In this document: positions 47,125-59,199 of the stretch, one piece after another
Layout of the letters: each line of letters opens with the position of its first letter
How positions within the stretch are numbered: the stretch's first letter is position 1
From: Quercus robur
Taxonomy: Eukaryota > Streptophyta > Magnoliopsida > Fagales > Fagaceae
Assembly: GCF_932294415.1 (NCBI RefSeq)
Contig: NC_065538.1
Coordinates: forward strand, 15,450,830 to 15,514,829
Length of the DNA: 64,000 bases
Direction: 5' to 3'
Program-made: the position numbers and the translations under genes
The notes under the pieces: generated by a model
Told to the model about the DNA's origin: nothing
Seen by the model: only the letters and a program-made list of their open reading frames with translations
The model's database searches: none

Positions 47125-50100
47125 CTGACCAAAAATAGAGAGACCTTAGGCATTTGGTCAGTAATTAAGTGACAATTAATGTTAACTCAGAATGGCGCCC
47201 GCATTTCCAACTCGATAGCTAGTCAAGACATATGCAAGTTGTATGAGCATGTTTGTTGACTTGCATAAACAACAGAGGCAAATGGTCCCTATAGTCCATT
47301 TTAGTCCGTTAAGGTTTATTTTCACACCTTAATATAGTTATTTTGTTTTAACTAATTTATTGGGTTAATTTAATTTCTTTGGGGAACCTTTGCTTGAAAG
47401 AACAAAATTCAAAAAACTAAAGTACAATGTTTGACAGCAAACTTTATTGTAGTCATCTAAGGCTATACAAGTCCACTCAATATTTTTTAATTAAATGTGA
47501 ATTTTGACAAATTCACAATTGGACTACATTTTCTTATTATATTCTACATAGTTGCAAAATTTCTAGAAAATCAAAGATTAATAGATATGTTATCAATCAA
47601 ATATTAAAATTTTAAATTTTTGTAGCCTAAAATTATTCATAAAAATTATTTTTATAAAGTGTATAGTAAATAATATCTTGTTGACATGAAATTTGACACG
47701 TACATGTTAAAAACATTAAAAAAAAAAATACAATTCAACGATTAGATTTTCAAAATATATAGTAGTTAATTTTACTAGTGGGAGTTGTAGACTTAAATTA
47801 TAGCAAAGTTTGTAGGCCAAATTGGCCGAATACCACTATTTGCCAAAATATGTTGCAATCTACCACTATTTAGGAACTCGAGTTCCTCAAACTTGAGTTT
47901 GTTGTGTAACTTGAGTTGAAGAAACTCAAGTTCCACTAAAATTTGCCTCTGTGGCAGTGGCTGCCTGGAATTTTTAATTTTTAAGTTAGTTATTTGTTGT
48001 TCTAGACCTTTTTTAGTACTCATACTTCATATCCCTATATATTTCATAAACAATGGTAAATTGCAACATATTTTGGTAAATAGTAATATTTGGTCATTTT
48101 GGCTCAAGTTTTTTGCAAAACTTTGTCAATGTATTTTTATATTTTATACGTACACGAAATTAATTGCCTTCAAATTACTCATTTAACTAACTAGCAGCAC
48201 AGGACTCAGTCAATCAAGCTTCTAGGTTGAATAGTAGATTTGATTCTTATGTCATGAAATTGTCGTATTATACATATAAAAACAATGGGCGGTAGGGTTG
48301 TGGGAAATGGAGATCCTAGGCATGAACTAGACATAGAAGAGCAAAACCACCAATCAATTCAAACATAAAATGGTTTGCAACCCCCATCAACATCATAAAT
48401 TCTTTAACTTGTATGTTCCTGACCTTTTTTGGTTCTCATATATAAATTATAAAGTACCTATAAAATTATTTTAATCGATTTTTTTTTTTTTTTTAAAGTC
48501 CAAGTCAATGTGGAAGAGTATATTGTTACAAAAGAGTTGATGTCTCAGCAACAACTCGGAATTTCATTAGCGAAGTCTTTAAACAATAATCAAATGCAAC
48601 GTGTTCACAAACCAGCAAAGCTGGTTTTGAACTGTATCAAAATAATATCTGAATTTCAAGATTGTGAACATTTTTTCTTTCGCTGAATTAAAGATATTAT
48701 TTAATAAAAACAAGAGGGGCTTGAACCTTCACCGTTGTTAAACATATGGGGGAGGCTGGAGATGGGGATGGTTACATGCTCAATTTATTCAATAAGTCTA
48801 CGTCAAAATTTGGAGAATGATAATTCATTGGCAAGTTTGACTTTTCATGCTCCACAGCTGATAGGAGATAGCACAATAGGGAACATAGCTGAGGACATGC
48901 TTTTTGTCATCTTATACGCACCTTATATACTGCGAAAAATATAAAAGAATAGTTTAACTACTTAGTCAGTTGTCCTTGTTGGGTAGATTCTCTTGCAAAT
49001 CCACAGCTCATCAAATTAGCAAATAAAGGGAATCAACCTTTGTGCCGCAAGTTTTAATACAATTTTATAGTGGTGAACTATAAGTAATTAAAAAAAAAAA
49101 AAAAAAAATTAAGACTTCGTAAAAGTGAGATAAAAGTTTTTGTCATAAAAGAATTGAAATGTTGAATAGACACGTGTTGCTGTCATGTTTTGTACATGCA
49201 GGATACTTAGTGAAAATAATTATTATTACTCTAAGTCAATGCCATTCCAAATAAAAATAAAAATAAAACCTCCAAGTCAACGATAAAAAAAAAGTCATAC
49301 AGGCTAACGTTCATAATATGCTAAAGTCAAATCCTAAAGCGTACCATATTGAAATAGAGCAGTATTTAATACACTGAAGCCATATAGGTGACTCTCACTC
49401 TCCAATCTCATCAGTGCATGGGTTAAAGCTCACAAATTTTACAAAATTGAATGGTTTTAATGGGATCCAGTACATTAGTGTTGGTATAATCGCACCGAAC
49501 ACTAATTCATAAGTGTTTTGTTTCTCTCTATTAAATGCTTTTTTTTTTTTTTTTTTGTTGAAAGGATATTCCATTATCTCTCTATTGCTTGTACATATCT
49601 TCTTTGTCTACTTCATTTCCTTGATGAAGTAGTTTCTTCTTGATATAATTTTTCTTATCTATCGTAAAAAAAAGAAAGAAAGTTGTGGAAGTTCCTATAG
49701 TGTTCTTCTCTTAAGCTGATTAAAAATAAAAATCAATTCCTTTGGATAGAAATTTTGTGTAATCTGTAAAGAAAGTTTTCGTTTAAATCTGTCTATACTA
49801 GGATTGTATTCTTCCAATTTGAAATATATATATTTTTGATAGTTAAGAAAAATTGTATTAAAAACTAGGATTGTTTTCTAATAATTTTTTATTTTAATTT
49901 TCGGGATTTTTTATTTAAGAAATTGAAAAAAAAAAAAAAAAAAGTGTACTTAACGGTAAGCAACCATTTATCAAAATCTAACATAGCTTCCAAATTTAAT
50001 AAACTTAAAATTAGAGGACTCAAGTGAAGTTAGAGGCATAAACTGAATTTTGGTTAAACTTAGAGAGTATAATTTACATATTTACCTTGTTTTCATGCAT

Positions 50101-51267
50101 TCTCCTTTCGTATTTTAATATGGCATTAGAGTTATGTTTCTACTTCTTTCAATGGTATTCTCTCCCATTATGCTAGTCCTTGCACTTAGCCACCAGTCCA
50201 TCACATCTGGTTGTATCTAGCGCATTAAGCCAACTTTTAATTTTGAATTTTTATGTACAACTTTTTAAAATCTTACATTTTCAAAGTTGATGTTAATCAT
50301 ACAACAAGCTTATGTCAAGGTCATTTAGGAATGTGGGTAACCCTCCAAGCCACTTGATCCCAACCCCTACATATCCAATCACATTTATTTCCATGGCCCA
50401 ATCTAATGATGCTACACATGGCGGTTCAAAATGTGGCAGTTTTCTTTAATGGCAGAAAATAATGGGGTTGTCTTTGGTGAAATTTCCAACCTAGTACCAA
50501 AGAAGGATGAATCAGAAAATGCCTTTGCTATATACCTCAAAGATTGAGACAGTATTCTGTGCGAGATGCTGTCTTAGTTGATCTAAGATTTGGTTCCCAT
50601 CATCAAGAGTCTCATGCCAAAACTTTGAATTTTGAATTGCAAAGGCAATCTGATATTTTCTCGCCAACTGCTGTAATTTCACTCAAGACGTAGCTTTAAG
50701 AGTTTCAGATTATTATTACAAGAAATGCATTAGGTACCAAGTCAGTCCATTATTTATTTTTATTCCCAAGTTTTTTAGACGTGGGAACAATCATTTGGTC
50801 CAGATTCTCCACAAAAACATGTAGACGATATGAAGCACTTTACCAAATACTGTGATCACCACAAATTTATACACTTCATGATGCCTCTTCGTGATAACTT
50901 TGAGCCCTCATCGGTCTCACTATTGCGCATGGTACTCCTCTTCCATCCTAGGATGCTGCTTTCATAAAGCTTGTCTTGAGGAAAAAATAGGCAGTCTACC
51001 CCAAATTTTTTTTAAAAAAAAAAGAAAAAAGAAAAAAGAAAAACCTTGTACTGAAGAGTTCTCCAAATTTTATTGGCTGAATTTATAGATCGAGTTTGAG
51101 ATTAATAGGTACATATCACAAATAAATTGTCCATCATAGCTACTAGTTTTAACACATAATAATGTGATTACAAATAAATTGCAGCGACATAATAAAAGAA
51201 AAGTAGACAAAGCAGGAAAGCTTCAAGATTAAGTATGAAAGTTTTAATGCTTGGAACAACTTAAGAA
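47125..51267. other. Spacer between RLK2 remnant and RLK3
   Basis: AT-rich, no gene supported. Homology to the RLK3 5' flank ends about 70 bp past the RLK2 exon, so the signal-peptide exon was lost here. Contains a MITE-like fold-back (47804-48125) and homopolymer runs (48479-48494, 49091-49107, 49541-49556, 49927-49943). The last ~115 bp before the RLK3 stop match the flank of the Copia insertion beyond RLK2. Confidence 0.65.
47804..48125. mobile_element. MITE-like fold-back element
   Basis: 322 bp with inverted ends of about 75 bp: CAAAGTTTGTAGGCC...CCAAAATATGTTGCAATCTACC on the left, and the complement of ...GGTAAATTGCAACATATTTTGG...CAAAACTTTG on the right. Inner short inverted words AACTCGAGTTCC/AACTCAAGTTCC lie between. 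No ORF of note. No target duplication could be assigned, so the superfamily is open. Confidence 0.65.
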
Positions 51268-54200
51268 CTATCTTGCTGAAGGACTAGTTCTAGCAGTCAC
51301 ATGGATTGTGAAAATTGGACTTGAATCATTTGATTCAGTCACACCGTCCTCCTTCCTTCGAGCTAATTCTGTTGCCAAGCATTCCTTTAGATCAATAACT
51401 ACCTGACTCATGGTTGGCCTATTGAGGGGATTTTCAGATACACAAGTCAGGGATACTTCAACAGCCTTCCAGGCAGAGTTGAGATCGAAATCTCCGTTTG
51501 GTAATCTTGGATCAACAATACTTCGAATATCCCCGTGCGCAACAGTGGAATTGACCCATTGACTTATATGAACGGGCTCAGTGCTTCTCTTTATAGCAGG
51601 TCGACCTGTGATTAACTCCATAAGAACAACTCCAAAGCTATATACATCACTTTTCTTAGTTAATTTGTTTGATCTGAAGTACCTGCAATCCCTCTCGGAA
51701 AAATAAAAAAAGGTTGATACCAATTACGAAAATATTTTTGACACAGAGAAAATGAGGTTTTAAGAAGTTATACTTCAAAAGAGTGTGGTGTTAAACCATC
51801 CTAACAAACCGGTACTTACTCGGGGTCTAAGTAGCCTGGAGTGCCAGCAACAGTTGCTGTCACATAACTGCTACCATCTGTTGGGATAACTCTGGACAGG
51901 CCAAAATCAGCAATCTTGGCTTGGAATTTTTCATTCAACAAGATGTTTGATGGCTTCACATCTCTGTGAATAATGGGTGGATTACAGTCATCGTGTAGAT
52001 ACTCCAATCCTGCATTTGAAAATCCACACTTCATACGTTGAAAAGCTGAAAAGATGCATGTTAGAAAATAATTATGCTAAGGCTACCTTGTGCAGAGTCC
52101 AATGCAATTCGAATTCTGCCTTCCCAACTTAAGATATTTGAGTTATTTTCTGCATCCAAAGCATTCCACGGTAGTAACTAGTAAGTCTCATGAAGTAATT
52201 ACTTTGCCCTTTCTCTAAGTTCTATTTCCGCTGAGTAAATATTGTCCATGCAATTTATTAAATTTTCCAAGCGATGGTAGGAAGATATATTTTTTCACAA
52301 CCTTGTTTACAACTTGTTAAAAGTTGTGGTTATAGGACTATCACTTTTTATGAGTCTACCGCTAATACAACTTTTGTTATAAACCAATCACAAGAAACCA
52401 GGTTGTGAAAAAATTTGCCGATAGGCTTATTAAAATATACCCATAGAAAGTTTGTGATCTTCAGAAATCAAAATGAACAACCAAAAAATGTGAAACCTGT
52501 ACTTATACTTGTGACCAGACCTGAAATATGGGAATGCAATTCTCCATTCACCATATACTCATAGATGAGAGCGAGATTGGGTCCTTCTTTGCAATATCCA
52601 ACAAGGATAGTCAAGTTTCTATGATGAACTCTTATAAGAGGTTCAACCTGTAATATAAAGTCACAATTTATTTTCATATATTTGAATGATCTAAAAAATA
52701 TGGCACAGGTTGTGGTTACGTGCCTCAGACAGAAATTGCTGATACCCTTCAATTGCTGATTGGGAGATCATCTTTACAGCCACAGGATTTCCTTCTACGA
52801 AACCAAGATAAACTTTGCCAAACCCACCTTGACCAAGAAGTTTCTCAAAGTTGTTCGTAATCATCTGGATATCAGAGTAGGTAAATTGTCGATTCTTTGA
52901 TTCTAGTTGCATACTGTTGGTTGTGTTACCTCCCGTCACATTCCCTAAGATCATCAAGAGTTGTAATAGAATATATGTTGAGTAATTTTTTTTTTTTTTT
53001 TCAAATGGGAATATACAACTTGAATAAACATTTAGCCTTGATTAGTAGACTTTGTGCTTGTCTTACCTTCTCTTTCTTTTGTTTTTTTAAATATCCAAAA
53101 GATACCAGCTGCAGCTAATAACAAGAACAATCCGCCAACTGATGCCACTATTGGAACAATAATATTCGTCTTCTTCTTCTTCTGCTCCGTTGTACAAGAA
53201 ACTGATGAGCATAGATTTGGATTTTCTCCCACTCTATCATTAAAACAATTCACGGCGAAAAATGAAAGAATTGCGACCACCATTAGTCTGTTATATATGT
53301 GCTAGAAATAGGTGTAAATGTAATTCTTTGATATTTTTCTTGTAGGAGGATAGTTATGAAAATGAAAAATGGGAAAAAAAGTTATGACAGAAAGCTGACC
53401 TTAATAACAGTGAACCACTCTTTGATTTGGCAAGAAGGGCAGCAGGAAGTGAGCCACTCAAGTTGTTTCCTTCTAAGTTTCTGCAAAGATTGAGAAAACA
53501 TGATGATTTTGTTTTTGAATAGAAGTTTTGAAATACCTTTCCAAATCCTAATAACTTACAGGACCCTCAATGATTGCAAATTTGAGAGAAAGTCAGGCAC
53601 TGGTCCAGTTAAGTTATTATTTGATAGATCCCTGAAATAAAAAATCCAATTAAAAACTTATTGATTGTAAAAAAAAAAAATGGGGTTTAGATTTTTTTCT
53701 TCTTTACACTCTTACATAAAAATTAATTGAAAGTGTGAGATTTCGATACTTACAAATACTGTATCAATGTGAGATTTGATATGTAAGGATCAATCTGCCC
53801 GGTCAATCCACTTGATGACAAATTCCTAATTAATGGAAAAAATTTTAAGCTATTTTAACATTATATGGACTAAAGTTAGAAAGTTTTGTAGGTTGTCTGG
53901 AGGCATATGCTTACAGTGATATGATTGTAGGAGATTCATAAGCATTAGAGGTACAGTTTAATCCATCCCACACAAATGCTGTAGGGGCACATGGATCTCC
54001 TTGCCAATTTCTTGTTACTCCATACATTGACTTGATGTTCTTCAGTGCATCAACTAAAGTTTCGAATGCATACAAGAGATACATGGCAGTTGAGATCATG
54101 TACATTAGGACAAACCAAAAACCTTGTTAAAGAAAAACAATGCATTATGAATAATTTACCATCTTGTTGGTCTGTCTGAGATTGTAAGAGCTCTACAACC

Positions 54201-55442
54201 TTGTAAACCTCAATGGCATTGATGAGTGGTGGAAGAGTTGATTGTTCAATTTTATAAAGAGCAAACTCAAATTTTCCCCCTTTCAAGGCTGAAGGGCTGT
54301 ATACAGTGGTTGTGTGCAGATACTTAGGAATTATAGGTCCACCCCATAACACCCCATTTAGAGAAATATTGAATACTCTAGATTCGTTTGCTTTGAGCTC
54401 TATGATTTCAGCAATGTGCATGTAGACGTAATATTGGGTTGTATTATCCGGGGCCACCCAGTTGAATGTCATGGGTACACTTGCATTTATTGCTGTGGAG
54501 GCAGTATCCATGACCACTGATGGTGGTTGGAAATCACTGTGAGTTATGCCATCCACTGTAAGCGAAGTACTTATTGGTGTCCAATCAACCATGGCCGTAG
54601 GGGGGAACCACATGCGATCAAAAACATCGTCTTTGTACCTAAATGTTTTCCAATAATGCATGTTAGAAAATATTGAACTTCAAAGTTCTTAACAAAAATC
54701 ATAGTATGGTATAAAAAATATGACTCACCTATATGTTTGATTGGTTAATGTACCAAAATCAAGCCGCACGAAAGTTGACAATGATCCAGCTACAGTGACA
54801 TATGTGTCATTTTTCAGTGGCCTAAGTTCTAATGCAGAAATAAACGGTACACCGTGGCCCGTGTTCACCAGACAAAAATCAATATGATCTAATTTTGGGA
54901 CATGTATGAGCTCTGCATAGATGAATGTGGATTCATCGAGTAATGTCACTGAATCCCACTTATTAGCATCAATATACAGGTCGAATGCTGGAGGTTTACT
55001 TTTGGCATCATAATTCGCATACAAGAAACTCCCTCGGATCAAGTATCTGGTGCCACTTGTAAGACTTATTGTGTAACAGTTTCTGGTTTCTTGAGGAAAG
55101 CTTCTGTCATAGTTATACTCCTGTTCAAGGCTATTTGTTTTGTACACAGGTGATATGCTCATACTTACACCAGTGTCTATGAACGTTGCATCTGATATAT
55201 AATTGATACCTGTTATTGGCTCAGTATAGCTTGAATTAGCTGGTAGCCCACAATCTAAGCCAATGAAACCTGACCAAAAATAGAGAGAGACCTTAGCCAT
55301 ATGGCCAATAATTAAGAGATAATATATATTAAAACTGATAGACTTAGATAACGATACCTGATTGATCCTGGCCATGAACCAAAAGTAGAGAGAAACCAGC
55401 AAGCAATGCAAAGAGAAAATGATTGAACATCCTTGTAACCAT
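51268..55442 (-). CDS. RLK3: intact malectin-like LRR receptor kinase (LRR-I type)
   Basis: Thirteen exons, in coding order: 55358-55442, 54729-55269, 54160-54638, 53915-54053, 53754-53825, 53560-53631, 53400-53480, 53037-53233, 52724-52944, 52521-52647, 52087-52149, 51820-52009, 51268-51682. They total 2682 nt, or 893 residues, with no internal stop. Layout: signal peptide (1 to ~24), malectin-like ectodomain (~30-368), the family's NWQGDPC motif, three short LRR exons, Cys pair, membrane segment (~514-536), kinase with GQGGFG (593-598), Lys613, HRD (707-709), DFG (727-729) and [12 protein letters not shown] and DFG are complete, so an active RD Ser/Thr kinase at the plasma membrane is expected. 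Arabidopsis relatives of this subfamily act in defence or symbiosis-like signalling; ligand and role here are unknown. Two introns use GC donors. It is the only unbroken member of the three-gene tandem. Confidence 0.93.
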
Positions 55443-55530
55443 TTTCAGGTTCTTGCTCAGGAACAGAAAGCCGCTATGCTTATAATTAAGTTTATAGCTA
55501 ATATAGTATAGGAAGTAGAATATATAGCAA
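55443..55530 (-). promoter_or_regulatory. Core promoter candidate of RLK3
   Basis: On the minus strand a TATAAA-containing word (complement of 55491-55496) lies about 50 bases and a TATATA word (complement of 55520-55527) about 80 bases before the start codon. Which one is used cannot be decided. Two TTGACT words, the W-box core bound by WRKY factors, occur near 56492 and 56506, about 1 kb upstream. Confidence 0.35.
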
Positions 55531-56544
55531 CTTAATCATTTGTTCTCATTGGTAAGAGGATGATATTCTATTGCAAAAATGCCAGGACATTGTCAAATTG
55601 TTTAATTAAGTGGTATTTTTCATGTTTATTCCTTGTAATTACGTACTGTATCCGTTAATCAATGATAATGTGAGTGATAAGAAGTAATTACGTAATGTTT
55701 ATTCCTTGTAAATACGTACTATATCCGTTATTCTATTTAGCAAAATTTTCCTAAGATTTTTATTCAATCATTAAACACTTTCTTAGTTGAAATAATTAGA
55801 ACTTACGAGTGATAAGAAACTTAATTAGATGCTACAAAACCGGTAGAAAGATTTTAAAAGTTAGAAACAACAAATTGCGAAATTATTGAAGACAAAATGA
55901 GATGGCCTACATAAGAAAATGAAGAGTCGACCCATAGGCCAAACTAACCCAACATGTTCGGGTTGACCTGTTTTCATTATTGGTTAAAAAAATTATCCAT
56001 ACCCATTTTCAAACAAATAGACAAGTTTGGATTAAATTAAATATTATCAGAACCACCTAATACATATTTTCGTAGGTTCTAAGAAGTAAGAATACTTATT
56101 TTAGAAAAGCAAAACCATACATACAGTAGACCAGGTCTTTCTCCACTCTAATGACTTCCACGAAATGAGCCACATGCTTGTACAATTTATTAGTTCGATA
56201 TAAGCTGATAGACGGAGAATATCTGTCATCGCAAGTATATATTATTTATGAATAATTCATGCAGTCTCCAATGAAAACTATAGTCAATGTTACCCTATAT
56301 ATATAGAGGCTTCCCTAACAATTTCATAACAATGAAGATATCATGGTGGAGTACAATTTAGAATTGATTAACGAACAATAATTGTCTTGAGATTCTGTTG
56401 CACTAGTATTTATGAGCCCTAATGGAAATCGCCTTATTATTTATTTAAATATTCTTTTATAATTCCCTCTTACCAAAACAGCCAACCTATTGACTTTTAA
56501 CATTTGACTTGTGAGGTGGAGCCATAAATATTCTGAATATTTCA

Positions 56545-56579
<35 letters not shown>

Positions 56580-56586
56580 CGCGCGC
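56545..56586. repeat. (TA)n(TG)n(CG)n compound microsatellite
   Basis: Alternating purine-pyrimidine run of about 42 bases passing from TA through GT to GC units. Confidence 0.9.
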
Positions 56587-56980
56587 GGTGGGGGCCTTTA
56601 AAATTGATTTATATATGCGTAAAGATAATTTTTAGTATATAAAATTCGCAGTCTTCAATCAAAATTGTATCATTATTATTATTATTATTATTTATGATTG
56701 TTTATAATGAACAATCTTATTCCAACTCTTAACTTTTTCAATTAATTAAAATATTAAAATAATATTAAATAAGACTAAAATGACCTAATTTTTCATAATA
56801 GCCAAAAATTAAAATCAATTTACATTTTTCTTTTACACTATGCTTAATAGATTTCGACAAGATACCGTCATGTTTTCTTATTTCACACTTTTGCTTTTTG
56901 ATCAAAATGGGTAGAAAGTGTAATATTTTTCTTATTTTAACTCATATCTATTAAGCTTGATTGGCAAATTTTTATATGCG

Positions 56981-57311
56981 TCTATTAGTTATAAAATACT
57001 TCATTTGCATGTCCAAACTTTTTATAATATTTTTAAATTAGTATTTTTATTTTTCTTTGTGTTAACGCGGATGTCCAAAGCTATTCTAAAATTGACTATT
57101 CCCCCAAGTACATATAGTCCCCATGTCTCATACACATAAAGTAATTACATGTCTATTAGTTACAAAATACTTCATTTGCATGTTGAAATTGTTTATTATT
57201 TTTTTACATTAGTATTTTTATTTTACTTTTTGTTAACGTTATCCAAAGCTATTATAGAATTTACTATTCCTCCGAGTATGTGTAGCCTCCACGTCCCACA
57301 CACATTGATCA
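56981..57311. repeat. Two-copy tandem repeat, period 171 bp
   Basis: TCTATTAGTTAYAAAATACT followed by TTCATTTGCATGT starts at 56981 and again at 57152. Both copies continue through TCCAAAGCTATT and a CCCACACACATT-like end, with many substitutions between them. Confidence 0.85.
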
Positions 57312-58320
57312 TATAAGATCTTAAGAACCACTAGACCAACACTCTGAATTTTTACACTACTATATATAACATAACATATAGCATATAAATGATTTAACAA
57401 ATTAGTTGAACCACTCAAAGATAAATTTATAGCTCTGCTACTACTTGTGATATCTTGTTTCTACAAATAAATAAATAAAATACTTGGTATATATACTTGT
57501 ATAACATTTTAATCATATAATAGTTCAAGAGTATAATAATATTTTATTCTCTACACTCACATAATAGTGAGTTCCACTATTTGTGCAAGGAAAGAGAATA
57601 CAATGTTAATATACTCATGGAATATAGCATAATCTTCTCCATATAGATTATGTTGGATTATAGATTAAATGATTATGTTGTACAAATGCCTATTGAGTCC
57701 CATATGGAACATGTAATACATCAATCTTTGCTATATAAACTATTACAATATATGAAGCTCAATTATAAGTAATTAACTAGTGATTTTGGATATTGTTATA
57801 AATTAGATATGTGTAGGTATGTATGTTTTGTACATTACAATGGATTGGATTGGGGACAAGGTTTTATTAAACACAAAACCACCATTAAAAAAAAAAAAAA
57901 ACCCCTCCGAAATTTTGTAGCATTTCTTGAATCAGTATTTGTCCAATTATTTTATATTTTATTGATTACTTTTAATGTTCCCTTAGGCAGGATGTGAAAT
58001 CTTAGCTCCATCATTCACCTTGGCTATATGTTTTACCTAGCAAACCATAGCCAATTATGATACCAAGATTTAGATAATCAAACTTGATTGATATCTTAGG
58101 CGCATGAACTAGATATAGAAGGGCAAAGTCACCAATCCAATTTCGCTTGAACTCCCCTGTACCATCGTAATCTATGATGTCTTGATTGTTACAAGTAATG
58201 CGTCGACCATGTATAATTTATAGTAAAATAAAGAAACAGATCGAATATCATAACGACGTGGTCATTGTCATCTTCACTAGAAAAACTCTCCAGCAAATTG
58301 ACAGTTCATCAAACTATGTA

Positions 58321-58323
<3 letters not shown>

Positions 58324-58353
<30 letters not shown>
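58324..58353. repeat. (TA)n microsatellite
   Basis: About 15 TA units. Confidence 0.95.
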
Positions 58354-58358
<5 letters not shown>

Positions 58359-58905
58359 TTCCTATTATGTTTGGCACCTACAACGTAATGCGAAATTAAA
58401 CTTTTAAGTCCCCGTCAACGTGGAAATTGTAACACAAACCTGTTGACATGCATCCTTAATACTCTAGAGTCTAGAGGCCAATTGGAGTGTCTGAAAGGGT
58501 GCTGCGCGCCCTCTTCATAAACAAGTAAAAGAGTCCATTTCCATTGGGGCGCAACAACAGGCGCTAGCAAGCGCAGTATCAGGAAAACCCTACTTTTAGG
58601 GTTCAGTTTAATATGTTATTTAAGTACACTTTTGCTGTCTAGAAACGTAGCTTAGACAAGGACGTGGCGTCTCCAAAACTAGCGACCCATACAAAAAATA
58701 TCTAGATACCCTTTCTATGCATTCATATGGTCGTAATATGCATGCATGGATGGAGAATAGTCTATCACTGGTATTTAATTAAACACAAAATTTAGAAATT
58801 TATAAAAAAATAATCCTAATAAGAAACTTTGAAAAAATAAATATTAATAAGTAATACTTGAAGGAAAATTAATAAATAAGAGAATAAGAGCTTTTCTATG
58901 CTAAA

Positions 58906-58910
<5 letters not shown>

Positions 58911-58939
<29 letters not shown>
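58911..58939. repeat. (TA)n microsatellite
   Basis: About 14 TA units. Confidence 0.95.
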
Positions 58940-59108
58940 TGAAAGAGAATAAGCGTTTTCAAGCAAAATGACTTTTATTCTTGATCTTCGGAAAAAATTG
59001 GTCTTTACCCTTCTTAAAAAAACAACCCAGCATTTTGCTCCATTTCCCAAACTAATTAGGAAAATGCCCATTTTCTGAAACTCGACTTTTTCAAAATCCA
59101 GTTAAGCT

Positions 59109-59169
59109 CTATAGTGACGTTTTAAAGAACCTATAGTGACGTTTTAATGAGCCTATAGTAGCGTTTTAT
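59109..59169. repeat. Three copies of a 22-bp unit
   Basis: CTATAGTGACGTTTTA begins at 59109 and 59131, and a variant CTATAGTAGCGTTTTA at 59153. It lies next to the start of the mitochondrial-like segment. Confidence 0.85.
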
Positions 59170-59199
59170 AACTCGAGCTCCATGCACCATTTCTTTTAG

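Larger units (their letters stand above)
55531..59108. other. AT-rich spacer upstream of RLK3
   Basis: No gene, RNA or complete transposon recognised. Contains a two-copy tandem repeat (56981-57311), microsatellites (56545-56586, 58324-58353, 58911-58939) and a short GC-richer patch (about 58490-58690: GCGCAACAACAGGCGC, GGACGTGGCGTC) of unknown origin. Confidence 0.6.
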
